Source of the DNA: DATGLW01 sp035293965
Lineage (GTDB): Bacteria; Actinomycetota; Acidimicrobiia; Acidimicrobiales; RAAP-2
Reading direction: 5' to 3'
Assembly: GCA_035293965.1 (NCBI GenBank)
Contig: DATGLW010000070.1
Span: 1-63,359, forward strand
DNA: 63,359 bases
Made by a program: the position numbers and the translations under genes. Under the pieces are notes generated by a model, which was given only the letters and a program-made list of their open reading frames with translations, had not been told where the DNA came from and searched no databases. How positions within the stretch are numbered: position 1 is the first letter of the stretch; each line of letters begins with the position of its first letter. This document shows positions 7,777-15,996 of this stretch, piece after piece.

Positions 7777-7921
7777 AGGCGAGCTCCTTCCGCCACGGCT
7801 CTCGCTGCCATTGTCGCGCACCTCGCACGGCCGCCCCGTCCAACCTGTACCGGGCTCGCTCGCCAGGGCCCCTCCAGACAGACAACTGCCGGTACCGCGT
7901 CTCGCCCTCGTGGCGTTGCAC

Positions 7922-8799
7922 TCACGTGCCGGCTCCCGGCGGGAGGGCAAGGAGTCCCTTGGCGGCAAAGCTGCGCGCGATGACCTCCCAACCTGCCTGG
8001 CGGGCCACCAGCGCTCGGAATTCTTCCTCAGCCTCGTCGACCGAGCCCGTGGCCAGCAGAGATCCGATGCGAAGGAACAGCAGGTTCTCCTCACCCGGGA
8101 GGGCGACAAGGCCAGCGTCGATCGCTTCCAGCGCGGCAGTCGCCTCGCCCCGGAAGAGCGCCTCGACCCCGCGATTGAAGTGTTCGTAGGCGTCGGCTGC
8201 AACGAGCAACCCTTCGAGGTCGCCGAGCGGGTCGTGGCTCCTATCGACGCGCAGGTCGACAAGGCGCCCCGCCCAGGGATCGCAAGGTTCGGCTGCGACG
8301 ACGACGATGCGGTCGACATGACCCCTCGCGCATCGCCGCCCGCGGCTTGAGCAGCCAGCAACGCATCGAGCAGGCGCCGAGGAAACGGGCTCGTACTGCT
8401 CGTGAAGGCGTCGGCCATGGCTGACCAGACGCTGTCATTGACCATCATGTTCGCCTGCACCGCAAAGCCGTCACCGATCAGATGGCCGGCGTGCTCGATG
8501 CAGAGCTCGCCAGTCGTCGCGGCGGCTCGTCCATCGGCGCAGAGCACGCTGACCTGGCGCAGCGTCGGAGCAGGGTCGTCGGCGATCGAGAGCGCAAGGG
8601 CGTCGGCCGGTGAACGTCCTGCGGCGAGCCCGTCGAGGCAGCGCGGTCCGTACGCAGGCTCCGTCATGGCTTGCGTCGCCACGACGCCCACGCCCGGACG
8701 TGCCCAGGCAACGGTGCTGCCCACCGCCAAGGTCGCGGATTGCACCGCGACGCCGAGCGCGCCGGACTCGGGGTCGCGCGCGACGATCGAGTAGGTCAT
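7922..8799 (-). pseudogene. DUF1028 Ntn-hydrolase-like protein, interrupted by a frameshift
   Basis: The N-terminal part from ATG 8799 reads 'MTYSIVARDPESGALGVAVQ', then 'GVGVVATQAMTEPAYGPRCL' and 'VQANMMVNDSVWSAMADAF', all typical of DUF1028. After 'AAGGDARGVMS' (about 8310-8330) the frame runs into nonsense, while another frame on the same strand carries the rest ('DRIVVVAAEPCDPWAG', 'LVAADAYEHFNRGVEALF', 'VDEAEEEFRALVARQ') to a stop at 7922. One frameshift therefore splits an otherwise intact gene. The function of the family is unknown. The start overlaps the tetR stop by 4 bases (ATGA), so the two form an operon. It may be a true pseudogene, a sequencing error, or programmed shifting. Confidence 0.85.
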
Positions 8800-9398
8800 T
8801 CGTACCCTCCTTCCTCCGGGACGAGCATGGCGAGGAGGGGATCGAGGAGCTCGCCCACGTGGCGTGCTCCGGTCGACGGCTGGATCGCCTCGTCGAGCCA
8901 CAGGCTGACCAACCCGTGGACCGAGCTCCAGAGCGCGCCGGCCAGCAGCCGAGGGTCCTGCTCCGTTCGCCACCCGTCACCTTGTGCGGCCTTCACGAGG
9001 TCGATGAGTTGGTCGAAGGCGGCGTGTGAGGTCGCCGCGAGCGCAGGTTCGTTGCGGTCGAGGAGATCGAAGCGGAACATGAGGGTGATCAGGCCCGGGT
9101 GTGCCAGGGCGAACGCGACGTAGCCGCGGCTTGCGGCTGCCAGCCTGGCTCTGTTGGAGGCGCCGGGGCCGAGGGCCGCGACTGCAGCGCCGACCGCGGC
9201 ATGGAGGCCGCGGAAACCGTCTGCCGAGACGTGGGCCAGGAGGTTCGCGCGAGTGGGGAAGTGACGTCGCGGCGTGCCGTGGCTCAGCCCCGCACGTCGT
9301 GCGACCTCGCGCAGCGACACCCCCCCGACTCCCTCGGCCTCGAGCAGGTCTGCCGCCACAGCGAGCAGGCGCTCTCGCGAACCACGCGCCGATGCCAC
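8796..9398 (-). CDS. TetR-family transcriptional repressor
   Basis: 200 residues. The N-terminal helix-turn-helix is 'RLLAVAADLLEAEGVGGVSL' followed by 'REVARRAGLSHGTPRRHFPT'. The C-terminal ligand domain has the 'DPRLLAGALWSSVHGLVSLW' pattern of the TetR_C group. The start is GTG 9398. It lies just inside the promoter and operators, with almost no leader and no ribosome binding site, so a leaderless transcript is likely. Two copies of a 15-bp palindrome overlap the promoter, pointing to autoregulation. It is translationally coupled to the DUF1028 gene, the likely target operon being itself. Confidence 0.92.
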   Translation of the reverse strand: MASARGSRERLLAVAADLLEAEGVGGVSLREVARRAGLSHGTPRRHFPTRANLLAHVSADGFRGLHAAVGAAVAALGPGASNRARLAAASRGYVAFALAHPGLITLMFRFDLLDRNEPALAATSHAAFDQLIDLVKAAQGDGWRTEQDPRLLAGALWSSVHGLVSLWLDEAIQPSTGARHVGELLDPLLAMLVPEEGGYE

Positions 9399-9435
9399 GT
9401 AGACAGTGTCTACGGAGAAGGTAGACAGTGTCAAC
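9399..9435 (-). promoter_or_regulatory. tetR promoter with two operator copies
   Basis: GTAGACAGTGTCTAC (9399-9413) is a 15-bp palindrome with an unpaired centre. A second copy, GTAGACAGTGTCAAC (9421-9435), differs at one base. The centres are 22 bp apart, two helical turns. On the minus strand a -35 TTGACA lies within the distal copy and a TAGACA -10-like element within the proximal one, spaced about 17 bp. Repressor binding would block the tetR-DUF1028 transcript. I see nothing else in the rest of the 305-bp gap to bioD. Confidence 0.8.
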
Positions 9436-9703
9436 CTCCACCGCGAAAATCGTGCCGCGGGCTCGGTCCTGTTCGATCGCCTCGTCGATGCTGCGAAGAG
9501 CCGGTTGCCCGCGCTCCAGCGGCGAGGCGGCACCAGCCGGCCAGCGCGGGCGCCTCGACGAGAGCTCGCGGAGCCGGAGCCGGGTGCGGTGGACCGGGTG
9601 GGCGCGCCAGGCCGAGAATCGGGACGTGCCGGAGGTGCCGATCCCATCCCGACGTCCGCCGCTCCGGCGCCGTGGGTGGCGGGGAAGAAGGGCAGACCGG
9701 GCC

Positions 9704-10489
9704 GTGGGGCCGCCGACCGCGGTCGCGCCGCCGGCCAGGCCGGGGCGTCTCGTGCTCGTCGTGGGCACCGGCACCGGCGTCGGCAAGACGTGGGTGGCGG
9801 CACGGCTCCTCGGTCTGCTCTCGTCCGCCGGCCACCTGGTGGCGGCCCGCAAGCCGGTGCAGTCCTTCGACCTGGATGTCCCCCCCGACGCCACCGACGC
9901 GGCCGTCCTGGCGAGGGCCACCGGCGAGCGTCCCGAGGAGGTGTGCGACCCGGCGGGCAGCTTCGAGCTGCCCATGGCGCCGCCGATGGCGGCAGAGGCT
10001 CTCGGGCGGCCATCCTTCGCCGTCGCAGACCTCGCGGCAGGCCTCCGCTGGGCGCCCGGCACGACCCTCGGCCTCGTGGAGGCGGCGGGCGGCGTGGCGT
10101 CGCCGATGGCCGCCGACGGCGACGCGACCGACCTCGCGGCAGCCCTCCGTCCCGACGTGGTGCTGCTGGTCGCGGACGCCGGCCTGGGGGTGCTCAACGC
10201 CGTGCGCCTCGCGGCCGGCGCACTCGGCCACCCCCCTGCAAGGCGGGGGGCCGTGCACCCGGCGGGGGCTCGCAGGACCGGGCAGCGCGATGGCGCGCTC
10301 GTGGTGGTGCTCAACCGGTTCGACGCGGCCGACGACCTCCACCGCCGGAACCTCGACTGGCTCCGTGACCGCGACGGCTACGACGCCGTGGTGCTTCCCG
10401 GCGACGAGGAGGCGCTGTGCCGGCGAGTCCTCGGGACTCCTACCCCTGCCCCTGGGGGGGCTGCCCCGGGGTGCGGCGCTCCGGCGTGA
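9704..10489 (+). CDS. bioD: Dethiobiotin synthase
   Basis: 261 residues. BioD closes the ureido ring of dethiobiotin from diaminopelargonate, CO2 and ATP. The P-loop 'VVGTGTGVGKTWVAARLL' is diagnostic. It is followed by 'AARKPVQSF', the Mg-binding region and 'GLVEAAGGVASPMAADGD'. 'VVLNRF' replaces the usual nucleotide-base motif. The chosen GTG (9704) follows a GGGGAAGAAGGG purine run; the frame stays open upstream to 9428, so the start could be earlier. The gene is convergent with bioB-bsaP, and its last 50 bases overlap the 3' end of bsaP. bioA and bioF are not in the window. Confidence 0.92.
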   Translation: MGPPTAVAPPARPGRLVLVVGTGTGVGKTWVAARLLGLLSSAGHLVAARKPVQSFDLDVPPDATDAAVLARATGERPEEVCDPAGSFELPMAPPMAAEALGRPSFAVADLAAGLRWAPGTTLGLVEAAGGVASPMAADGDATDLAAALRPDVVLLVADAGLGVLNAVRLAAGALGHPPARRGAVHPAGARRTGQRDGALVVVLNRFDAADDLHRRNLDWLRDRDGYDAVVLPGDEEALCRRVLGTPTPAPGGAAPGCGAPA

Positions 10490-10757
10490 CCTCGCCGTGG
10501 TCGCGGCAGCGGGCACGCCACCCGGCGGGGGTGACGAGGACCGCCATGCGCCGGCCACAGGCCGGGCAGTGCCGCGGGGGGTCGAGGGGGCGGTCGCATC
10601 CCGGGCACCGCGCCACCTCCCGCCCGCAGCCGGTGCAGAAGGCCGGAGCCGGGCCATCCGGCACCACCCCGCCCGCGTGGCCGTTCACGGGCGCCGCATC
10701 CGACGGCGTCTCTTCCCCCGTCGTTCCGGCGACCTCAGATGGCTGCCCCGAGGGCAC
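10440..10757 (-). CDS. bsaP: Biotin synthase auxiliary protein
   Basis: 105 residues with a compact Cys-rich core: 'FCTGCGREVARCPGCDRPLD', then 'PRHCPACGRRMAVLVTPAGW' and 'RCRDHG'. This matches the small actinobacterial protein (Mycobacterium tuberculosis Rv1590 type) reported to support biotin synthase, probably its iron-sulfur chemistry. GTG 10757 lies inside the last codons of bioB (23-base overlap), so the two are tightly coupled. The N-terminal 35 residues are unstructured and not conserved in appearance. Its tail overlaps bioD on the other strand. Confidence 0.85.
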   Translation of the reverse strand: MPSGQPSEVAGTTGEETPSDAAPVNGHAGGVVPDGPAPAFCTGCGREVARCPGCDRPLDPPRHCPACGRRMAVLVTPAGWRARCRDHGEVTPERRTPGQPPQGQG

Positions 10758-11766
10758 CGATGGGCATGCGGAGATCGGCCAGCATCTCGAGGTCCGCCTC
10801 GGCCGGACGTCCGAGGGTGGTGAGGTAATTGCCGACGATCAGCGCGTTCACGCCCGCCGTCATCCCGAGGGACTGCAGATCGCCGAGGGTGACCTCGCGC
10901 CCGCCGGCGTAGCGGAGGATGACGCCGGGCAGGCCGAGGCGGAACAGCGCGATCCAGCGGATCGCCTCCCACGCGTCGACGAGGGGCCGGTCGCCGAGGG
11001 GAGTGCCGGGGCGCGGATTGAGGAAGTTGACCGGCACCTCGGTGGGATCGAGCTCGCGCAGCTCGAGGAGGAGCTCGAGGCGCTGCGCCTCGGTCTCGCC
11101 CATGCCGAGCAGCACGCCGGAGCACAGTTCCATGCCGTGCTCGCGCACCAGGCGGCACGTCTCGGCCCGCTCGTCCCAGGTGTGGGTGGTCACGACCTGA
11201 CCGAAGAAGGACCTGGCCGTCTCGAGGTTGTGGTTGTAGCGGTGCACGCCGCCCTCGGCCAGCCGGCGGGCCTGATCACGGTCCAGGATGCCGGCGCTCA
11301 CCGCCACGTTGAGGCCCGTCTCGCCACGGACGAGCGGCACCAGCTCCAGGATCCGCGCCATCGTCCGCTCGTCGGGGCCGCGGACGGCCAGCACGATGCA
11401 GAACTCCGACGCGCCGAGGGCCGCCGTCTCGCGGGCGGCGGCCAGGACCTCGCCGGTGTCGAGGAACGGGGTGGCGCGAACCGGCGAGTCGAACCTGGCG
11501 GACTGCGAGCAGAAGTGGCAGTCCTCCGGGCAGCCCCCCGTCTTGGCAGACAGGATCCCCTCGACCTCCACCGTGGGCCCGCACCAGGCCAGGCGGACCT
11601 GGTGGGCGAGGGCGGCGAGGGAGCCGACGGCTCCGTCGGGCAGCGCCGCCAGCGCGGCGAGCTCCGCGCTGGTCAGCAGGCGCCGCTCGTCGAGCAGCGC
11701 CCGCTCGGCGGCCGTCACGAGCGCCCGCTCCGCCGCGGTGGGCGGGGCCTGCGCGGGCCGCGGCAC
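10735..11766 (-). CDS. bioB: Biotin synthase (radical SAM)
   Basis: 343 residues from GTG 11766, close to the usual length. It inserts sulfur into dethiobiotin using a [4Fe-4S] cluster plus an auxiliary cluster. The radical SAM motif is in 'TGGCPEDCHFCSQSARF' (CxxxCxxC). Other hallmarks are 'VHRYNHNLETARS', 'VTTHTWDER', 'VNFLNPRPGTPLGD', 'LRYAGGRE' and 'NALIVGNYLTTLGRPAEADL'. The frame is open upstream to about 12189, with further GTGs at 11916 and 11925, so the start is not certain. Near the N terminus an 8-residue unit (TAAERAL) is tandemly duplicated by a 24-bp DNA repeat. It is followed by, and overlaps, bsaP. The 284 bp upstream (11767-12050) hold no gene that I can support. Confidence 0.95.
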   Translation of the reverse strand: MPRPAQAPPTAAERALVTAAERALLDERRLLTSAELAALAALPDGAVGSLAALAHQVRLAWCGPTVEVEGILSAKTGGCPEDCHFCSQSARFDSPVRATPFLDTGEVLAAARETAALGASEFCIVLAVRGPDERTMARILELVPLVRGETGLNVAVSAGILDRDQARRLAEGGVHRYNHNLETARSFFGQVVTTHTWDERAETCRLVREHGMELCSGVLLGMGETEAQRLELLLELRELDPTEVPVNFLNPRPGTPLGDRPLVDAWEAIRWIALFRLGLPGVILRYAGGREVTLGDLQSLGMTAGVNALIVGNYLTTLGRPAEADLEMLADLRMPIGALGAAI

Positions 11767-12050
11767 AGTGGTGCCCGGGCGACGACGTGCTCGGCCGCCG
11801 GCAGGCGACAGGCTGACCCGCCGGGTGTCGGGCAGGGTGGCCGGCTGGGCCCCGCCGCGCGGCGGAGCACCTGGCGGTCGGTTCGCGGCGGCCCGGTCGG
11901 CGAGGGGTTCCGGCACGGCGCACACGGTAGTGCCCTGGACGAACCGGCACGAAGTGGTCCTGCTCACGAGACTGTGGACGTTCGAGCCCGCCACGCGGAC
12001 GGCGCCAGCTCGAGCCCGGCGCACGGATCGTCGCTGTGCGCCGGCCGGCC

Positions 12051-13472
12051 TCAGCCGGTCGGAGCGAGGCGGTCGAAGCCGATCGCCGCCTCGAGCGCTG
12101 CCGCCGAGCGCAGCACCACCAGGTCGCCGTGCTGGGGCCCGACGAGCTGGAGCCCCACGGGCAACCCGTTGCCGGCCAGGCCCACGCACACGGTGGCGGC
12201 CGGCGAGCGGGTCATGTTGAACGGGTAGGTGAAGCGCACCCAGTTGGCGTCGACCTGCCCGTCGACGAGCCCGCGCCCGTCGAGGTCGAGGGGTGGCGCC
12301 AGGCCCGCCGTGGTCGGGGTGGCGAGCAGGCGCACGTCATGGAACAGCTCCACCAGCCGCAGGTTCATGCGGTGGCACTCGTCGATGACGTCGATGAGCT
12401 CGAGCGCGGTGGTGGCCCGTGACCGCTCCAAAAGGGCGCGCAGGACAGGGTCGACGCGCTCCCACGCGGGCCGGTCCCGGAACGGCTCGACCAGCCGGAG
12501 GATGCACGCTCCGACCATGGTGAGCCAACGGTCCACGGGGTCCTCGTCGAAGAGGCGCTCGACCTCGACGATCTCGGCGCCGATCGACTCGAGGACCGCG
12601 AGGCCGCGCTCGCAGGCGGCGAGCACCTGGCGGTCGACCGGGGCGTAGCCGAGGGTGGGCGACCAGGCCACCCTCGCCGGCACGTGGGCGTCGCCGAGGG
12701 TGGTGGCCCACCGCACGTCGGGCTTGGGGAGCGAGCGCAGGTCGGTCGGCTCGGGGCCCACCACGGCGTCGAGGGCAGCGACGAGGTCGGTCATCGTGCG
12801 GGCAAGGGGCCCAGGGGTGGAGAGGTCGAGCCACCCGGGGGGCTGCGTGCCGCCGGCGGGCACCCGCCCGAGGGACGGCTTCATGCCCGGCAGGCCGCAG
12901 CAGGCGGAGGGGATCCGGATGGAGCCCCCCCCGTCGGACCCGGTCGCGAGCGGCACCATCCCGGCGGCGATGGCCGCGGCCGAGCCGCCCGAGGACCCCC
13001 CGGGGGCGTGGGCCAGGTCCCACGGGTTGTGCGTGGGGCCGAACAGCTCGTTGGTGCTGTGGGCGGTCCAGGCGAGCTCGGGCAGGTTGGTCTTGCCGAC
13101 GACCACGCACCCCGCGGCGCGCAGCCTCGCCACGAGGTGCGAGTCGGCCACGGCAGGCGGGGTGTCGGCGAACAGCGCGGACCCGTGCGTGGTGCGGTAG
13201 CCGGCTGCGTCGGTGTCGTCCTTGACCGCCAGGGGCACGCCGGCCAGGGGTCCGGGGTCCCCCCCGGCGGCCACGATCTGGTCGACCGCGCTCGCCTGCT
13301 CGAGGGCGCGCTCGGCGTCGACGGCGGTGAAGGCGTGCACGAGCGGGTCGAGCCGCTCGATCCGGGCCAGCGCGGCGCCCGTCACCTCACGCGCCGACAC
13401 CTCGGCCCGCTGCACCCGCCCGGCCAGCTCGGCCACCGAGGTGTGCCGGAAGTCCAGCTCATCTGGGCTCAT
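12051..13472 (-). CDS. Amidase signature family hydrolase
   Basis: 473 residues, normal for the family. The Ser-cisSer-Lys triad is visible: Lys in 'GVPLAVKDDTD', the first Ser in 'PGGSSGGSAAAIAAGMVPLA' and the nucleophile in 'GSDGGGSIRIPSACCGLPG'. The substrate is unknown; family members hydrolyse amides, including GatA-like and aryl-acyl amides. ATG 13472 is just 13 bases downstream of the LLM oxidoreductase stop, so the two are probably cotranscribed. No clear ribosome binding site precedes it. Confidence 0.92.
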   Translation of the reverse strand: MSPDELDFRHTSVAELAGRVQRAEVSAREVTGAALARIERLDPLVHAFTAVDAERALEQASAVDQIVAAGGDPGPLAGVPLAVKDDTDAAGYRTTHGSALFADTPPAVADSHLVARLRAAGCVVVGKTNLPELAWTAHSTNELFGPTHNPWDLAHAPGGSSGGSAAAIAAGMVPLATGSDGGGSIRIPSACCGLPGMKPSLGRVPAGGTQPPGWLDLSTPGPLARTMTDLVAALDAVVGPEPTDLRSLPKPDVRWATTLGDAHVPARVAWSPTLGYAPVDRQVLAACERGLAVLESIGAEIVEVERLFDEDPVDRWLTMVGACILRLVEPFRDRPAWERVDPVLRALLERSRATTALELIDVIDECHRMNLRLVELFHDVRLLATPTTAGLAPPLDLDGRGLVDGQVDANWVRFTYPFNMTRSPAATVCVGLAGNGLPVGLQLVGPQHGDLVVLRSAAALEAAIGFDRLAPTG

Positions 13473-13485
13473 GGCGCCTGTGGGC

Positions 13486-14463
13486 TCATGGCCGACCCTG
13501 CGGGGCCAGCTCGCGGAGCACGTCGGCGAGCTCACCGCCGACCGGGGTGACGGCGAGCACGGGCACGGTCACGCCGTTGCGCACGTAGCGTGCGACGTGC
13601 TCGCGGCACGCGGCGGGCGACCCGTGCACGACGAGCTCGTCGACGACGTCGTCCCCCACGGCCTCGAGCGCCTTCTTCCGGTCGCCTGCCGACCAGGCTT
13701 CCCACATCGCCTCGAGGCGCGGCCCCCGGCCGAGCCAGCGCTGGAGCTCGGCGTAGGCGGGCACGTTCATGTAGGCGGTGATCATGCGGCGGCCTACTGC
13801 CCTCGCGACCGCCTCGTCGTCGGTCGGCACGACGAAGAGGCGCGCGACCACGTCTTTGTCGGCTCCCACCTCGGCCACCGCCCGTTCGACGTCGTCGGCG
13901 CTCAGCCAGTTGAGGATGACGCCGTCGCCCTCGCGCCCGGCCAGGCGGAGCATCTGGGGGCGCAGCGCGGCCACGTAGAGGGGGGGCGGCACGTCGATCG
14001 GGTGGGTGAGCCGGAAGCCCCGCACCGAGAAGGTGTCGTAGTCGGCCGACACCTTCTCCCCCGACAGGGCGACGCGCAGGAACCGGAGCGTGTCGCGCAC
14101 CCGCTGGAACGGGTCGGCGAACGCGAGCCCGTTCCAGTCCGACACGATCACCGGGGAGGAGGCGCCGATGCCGAGGACGAAGCGCCCGGGTGCCGCGTCG
14201 GCCATCGACGCCGCGCTCTGGGCGAGGAGGGCGGGCCCCCTCGTGAACACCGGGGCGACGGCCGTGCCGAGCCGGAGCCCCGGCGCCCAGGCCGCTGCGA
14301 GCGCGAGGGGCGTGAAGGCGTCGGCGCCGTCGACCTCCTTCGACCACAGGTCGGTGTAGCCGAGCGCCGCCAGCTCCTCGAGCCAGGGCCGGTGCTCGTG
14401 GAGGGGGACGCCCTCGAGGGGCACGGTCATGCCGTAGCGGGGCTCGGGGTTGCGCGCGGCCAC
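13486..14463 (-). CDS. LLM-class (probably F420-dependent) oxidoreductase
   Basis: 325 residues from GTG 14463, or 314 from ATG 14430. It is a luciferase-like monooxygenase fold. The patterns 'ADAFTPLALAAAWAPGLRLG', 'GRFVLGIGASSPVIVSDWNG', 'GEKVSADYDTFSVRGFRL', 'VAALRPQMLRLAGREGDG' and 'VIHGSP'-like 'VVHGSPAACREHV' are those of actinobacterial TIGR03857-like F420 enzymes (from memory). F420 rather than FMN use is an inference from subfamily resemblance. It lies downstream of a DNA methylase gene and upstream of an amidase, all on the same strand. Confidence 0.85.
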   Translation of the reverse strand: MAARNPEPRYGMTVPLEGVPLHEHRPWLEELAALGYTDLWSKEVDGADAFTPLALAAAWAPGLRLGTAVAPVFTRGPALLAQSAASMADAAPGRFVLGIGASSPVIVSDWNGLAFADPFQRVRDTLRFLRVALSGEKVSADYDTFSVRGFRLTHPIDVPPPLYVAALRPQMLRLAGREGDGVILNWLSADDVERAVAEVGADKDVVARLFVVPTDDEAVARAVGRRMITAYMNVPAYAELQRWLGRGPRLEAMWEAWSAGDRKKALEAVGDDVVDELVVHGSPAACREHVARYVRNGVTVPVLAVTPVGGELADVLRELAPQGRP

Positions 14464-14527
14464 GGGCACCACTGTGGCACGTGGTGGCTGTCGCCGCGGG
14501 TCCTCGGGCCGGTCAGCCCCGACCTGC

Positions 14528-15691
14528 TCAGCGCGGCCGGCTCGGTCGCGACGGACCAGGTGCGGGCGACCGCAGACCAGGTGGCGTGGGTCGCGAACCC
14601 CGGCGTGCCCGTCCGGTTCTTTGGCCACGGGGCACGAAGGGGCCCCCGGCCGCTGCCGAGCCAGCCGCGCGCTCGACCGCCTCGGCAGGCCCGGCCACGA
14701 CCACCAGCTCGCGGTTGGTGAGGTGCGACACCCTGCCGACCTTCCTGCCCGCCGGGTTGAAGATCCCGATGCGCGCGCCCACGTAGCGGGCCGACTCGAA
14801 GCCGAGCGTGGCGACGGACTCGAAGCGGTCGCACATCGCGGTGAGCTCCTCGGGGGTGATCCACGACTCGTCGTTGTAGGACAGGACGAGCACCGTGCAG
14901 TTGAGCGAGCCCACGACCTGCGCGAGGGCGTCGCGGATGGTCCGTTTGGAGTTGAACGGGCTGCGGGTGGCAGGGTCGCGGGCATCGACCCGCTTGCAGG
15001 CCACGCCGTAGTGGGCCGGCCGGTCCCAGGCGACGAGCGTCTCCCACACGTGGTAGTTGGTGAAGTACCGGTGCTGGTTGTAGGGGGGGTCGAGGTAGGC
15101 GAGGTCGACCTCGCCGAGGCGCCCGGCGAGCTCGACGGCGTCGCCACGTACCGCGGTGCCCGTCCCCTCGAGCAGCCCCGGCACCCGCAGCTCGAGGGGC
15201 CGGTACGAGCGGGGCGCCCACTCCTTCACGTAGGCCATCTGGACCCCGGTCGTGGAGTCGACCCGGTCTGCGGCTTCGATGAGGCTGGTGAGCAGCACCG
15301 GGTACAGCGGCGAGCCGGAGAACTCGCGCTCGATCGTCTCGCGCACGGCGTCGATCCGCTCGCCGTTGAACGGCTGGAAGAATCGCGAGCGCACGCAGAA
15401 GGTCTCGGTAACATAACCGGGCTCGCCCGGCAGGGAGTCGAGGTAGGCGAGGGCGGCCGCAAGCTCCCGCCGCTCGACGCAGCGGGCGTCGGTCGCGACG
15501 TAGCATCGGGCGAACGTCTCGGCGTAGCGCGCCGTGTCCACCGCGGTGACCTCCATCCCCTGGGCCTTGAACGCCTGGGCCACCCGGGTCGTGCCGGTGA
15601 ACAGGTCGAGCGCGCTGCGAGCGCCGGTGGCGGCGGCGATGCGCGACAGGACCGGCACGAGCCGCCGTTTGGACCCCAGGTACTTGATCAC
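14528..15691 (-). CDS. D12-class N6-adenine DNA methyltransferase
   Basis: 387 residues. It begins 'IKYLGSKRRLVPVL', the typical opening of D12/Dam-like methylases. The SAM-binding motif follows as 'ALDLFTGTTRVAQAFKAQGM', with the catalytic motif DPPY in 'DLAYLDPPYNQHRYFTNYH'. The last 40 or so residues are Arg/Pro/Ala-rich and probably disordered. No restriction endonuclease, specificity subunit or transposase is adjacent, so it looks like a solitary (orphan) methylase. Its target sequence cannot be read from the protein. The start is GTG, without a clear Shine-Dalgarno. Confidence 0.9.
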   Translation of the reverse strand: MIKYLGSKRRLVPVLSRIAAATGARSALDLFTGTTRVAQAFKAQGMEVTAVDTARYAETFARCYVATDARCVERRELAAALAYLDSLPGEPGYVTETFCVRSRFFQPFNGERIDAVRETIEREFSGSPLYPVLLTSLIEAADRVDSTTGVQMAYVKEWAPRSYRPLELRVPGLLEGTGTAVRGDAVELAGRLGEVDLAYLDPPYNQHRYFTNYHVWETLVAWDRPAHYGVACKRVDARDPATRSPFNSKRTIRDALAQVVGSLNCTVLVLSYNDESWITPEELTAMCDRFESVATLGFESARYVGARIGIFNPAGRKVGRVSHLTNRELVVVAGPAEAVERAAGSAAAGGPFVPRGQRTGRARRGSRPTPPGLRSPAPGPSRPSRPR

Positions 15692-15900
15692 CGGAGCGCG
15701 CTGAACTTTCGACCGTCGGGACCTTGCTGCGGCGGGAAGCTAACAGGGAGCGGGGCGCCGGGCGCGCAGCAGCGGCCCGGGCCGAGCCCGCGTGCTCGTC
15801 GGTTCGCTCCTCGCCGGGCCGCGTGCCCGGCGAGGGAGGGACGGTCCTGGGACGGCGGGTCTCGCCGCGAGCCGGTTCGCGCGGCGGGAGGCCCCGGACC

Positions 15901-15929
15901 TCGACGCACCGGCCCTCGCGTGTTACGAT
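15901..15929 (+). promoter_or_regulatory. Promoter of the first substrate-binding protein gene
   Basis: TCGACG (15901-15906) and TACGAT (15924-15929) are separated by exactly 17 bp. The same pair, TCGACG-17-TAGCGT, stands before the paralogous gene at 17360-17388. After both -10 elements comes a shared leader TGACATGGCGATYCGGGGGC. The conservation between paralogues supports a real promoter. The 305-bp gap before this gene (15692-15996) holds no other feature that I can support. Confidence 0.65.
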
Positions 15930-15996
15930 TATGAGGACCTCGTGACATGGCGATCCGGGGGCATCCGGGGGCAATGTGCAGATCCAGGGGGGCTCC

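Noticed and set aside
7777..7921. FMN riboswitch before the riboflavin synthase
   Set aside because: I cannot find the conserved RFN core or its paired helices in the 145 bp upstream.
9428..9703. N-terminal extension of bioD by 92 codons
   Set aside because: The sequence is Arg/Ser/Pro-rich and unlike BioD. GTG 9704 is closer to the P-loop at the normal distance.
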